From contig JAMOUT010000024.1 in NCBI GenBank assembly GCA_027061995.1, positions 1 to 13,445 on the forward strand: a stretch of 13,445 bases of DNA. The letters run 5' to 3'. The notes below the pieces were generated by a model, which was not told where the DNA came from, made no database searches, and saw nothing but the letters and a program-made list of their open reading frames with translations. The position numbers were made by a program, and so were the translations under genes. The stretch is from Candidatus Aminicenantota bacterium. GTDB taxonomy: Bacteria > Acidobacteriota > Aminicenantia > JAMOAD01. Positions 13,255-13,445 of the stretch are shown here, one piece after another. Every line of letters starts with the position of its first letter. Position 1 is the stretch's first letter.

Positions 13255-13445
13255 TTACTCCGCAAGGATTTTTCCGATATCTATATCTCTTTGTTTGAAA
13301 AAGTTTTCAGAAATAAAATCAATAAACCTGTTGAAATCTTTCTTGGGCATAACCACTCCGAGAACATCTTTTTTTCCGCCTCCGAAAAATCCGTTTGATT
13401 TTGTTTTTTTAATAAGTTCACTTAAATCCTCAATGCCTGTTCTCA
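13255..13445 (-). CDS. C-terminal part of an unidentified protein, partial at window edge
   Basis: The minus frame is open from the right edge to TAA 13257-13255, giving the last 62 or so residues of a gene that continues beyond the window. It contains Gly-Phe-Phe-Gly-Gly-Gly-Lys-Lys-Asp-Val-Leu-Gly-Val-Val followed by a helical tail ending Gly-Lys-Ile-Leu-Ala-Glu. The Gly-Gly-Gly motif followed by a Gly strand recalls the C-terminal DHHA1 domain of DHH phosphoesterases, but it lacks the usual His, so this is only a hint. It ends three bases before the membrane protein ATG and is part of the same operon. Confidence 0.6.
   Translation of the reverse strand, partial: RTGIEDLSELIKKTKSNGFFGGGKKDVLGVVMPKKDFNRFIDFISENFFKQRDIDIGKILAE

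Noticed and set aside
1-13445. CRISPR arrays, tRNA or rRNA genes, transposases
   Set aside because: No regularly spaced repeats, tRNA-like TTCRANY arms with acceptor stems, rRNA-like sequence or transposase motifs were recognised.

Overview
This is an AT-rich window with dense, short-spaced genes, nearly all on the minus strand. The proteins are rich in Lys, Ile, Asn and Glu, and stops are standard (TAA, TAG and TGA all used, Trp as TGG). Tryptophanase, ATP-type PEP carboxykinase and QueH fit an anaerobic or fermentative, amino-acid-using bacterium. The secreted TPR protein and the RsbU/RsbW/RsbV-like module fit several low-GC bacterial or candidate phyla. The sequence alone does not fix the taxon.

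Positions 1-960 are a decay zone. On the plus strand there is the tail of a gene and a 40-codon ORF behind a perfect Shine-Dalgarno. On the minus strand there is a hicB-hicA toxin-antitoxin pair whose toxin gene carries a one-base frameshift, and an unrecognised, frameshifted gene tail. A small four-helix membrane protein follows (961-1380), with its own promoter embedded in the terminator of the next operon.

Positions 1422-5976 form one well-delimited minus-strand operon: a consensus promoter, pckA, a dephospho-CoA-kinase-like P-loop kinase, tryptophanase (tnaA), a family 2 glycosyltransferase, and a hairpin terminator. Pyruvate from tryptophan cleavage and PEP/oxaloacetate exchange by PckA meet at the same metabolic node; the roles of the kinase and glycosyltransferase there are not evident. 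Upstream is a monocistronic MFS transporter (6040-7308) whose promoter lies so close to the start codon that a leaderless mRNA is likely.

A secreted TPR protein (7467-8384) is the only full-length plus-strand gene with recognisable domains. It converges on a minus-strand four-gene operon (10942-8454): nucleoside diphosphate kinase, STAS anti-sigma antagonist, HATPase anti-sigma-type kinase and GAF-like/PP2C (SpoIIE/RsbU-like) phosphatase. This is a complete partner-switching cassette without an adjacent sigma factor. The kinase has His where the ATP-binding G1 box normally has Asp.

Positions 11177-13445 hold another tightly overlapping minus-strand operon: a partial upstream gene, a membrane protein with an extracytoplasmic domain, a NUDIX hydrolase, QueH (epoxyqueuosine reductase), and a 49-codon remnant of a type I L-asparaginase whose start overlaps the queH stop. 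Between the remnant and ndk lies a less AT-rich patch with small inverted repeats. I see no clear novel defence or mobile system; the most interesting points are the altered anti-sigma kinase beside ndk, the gene remnants, and the promoter/terminator overlap.
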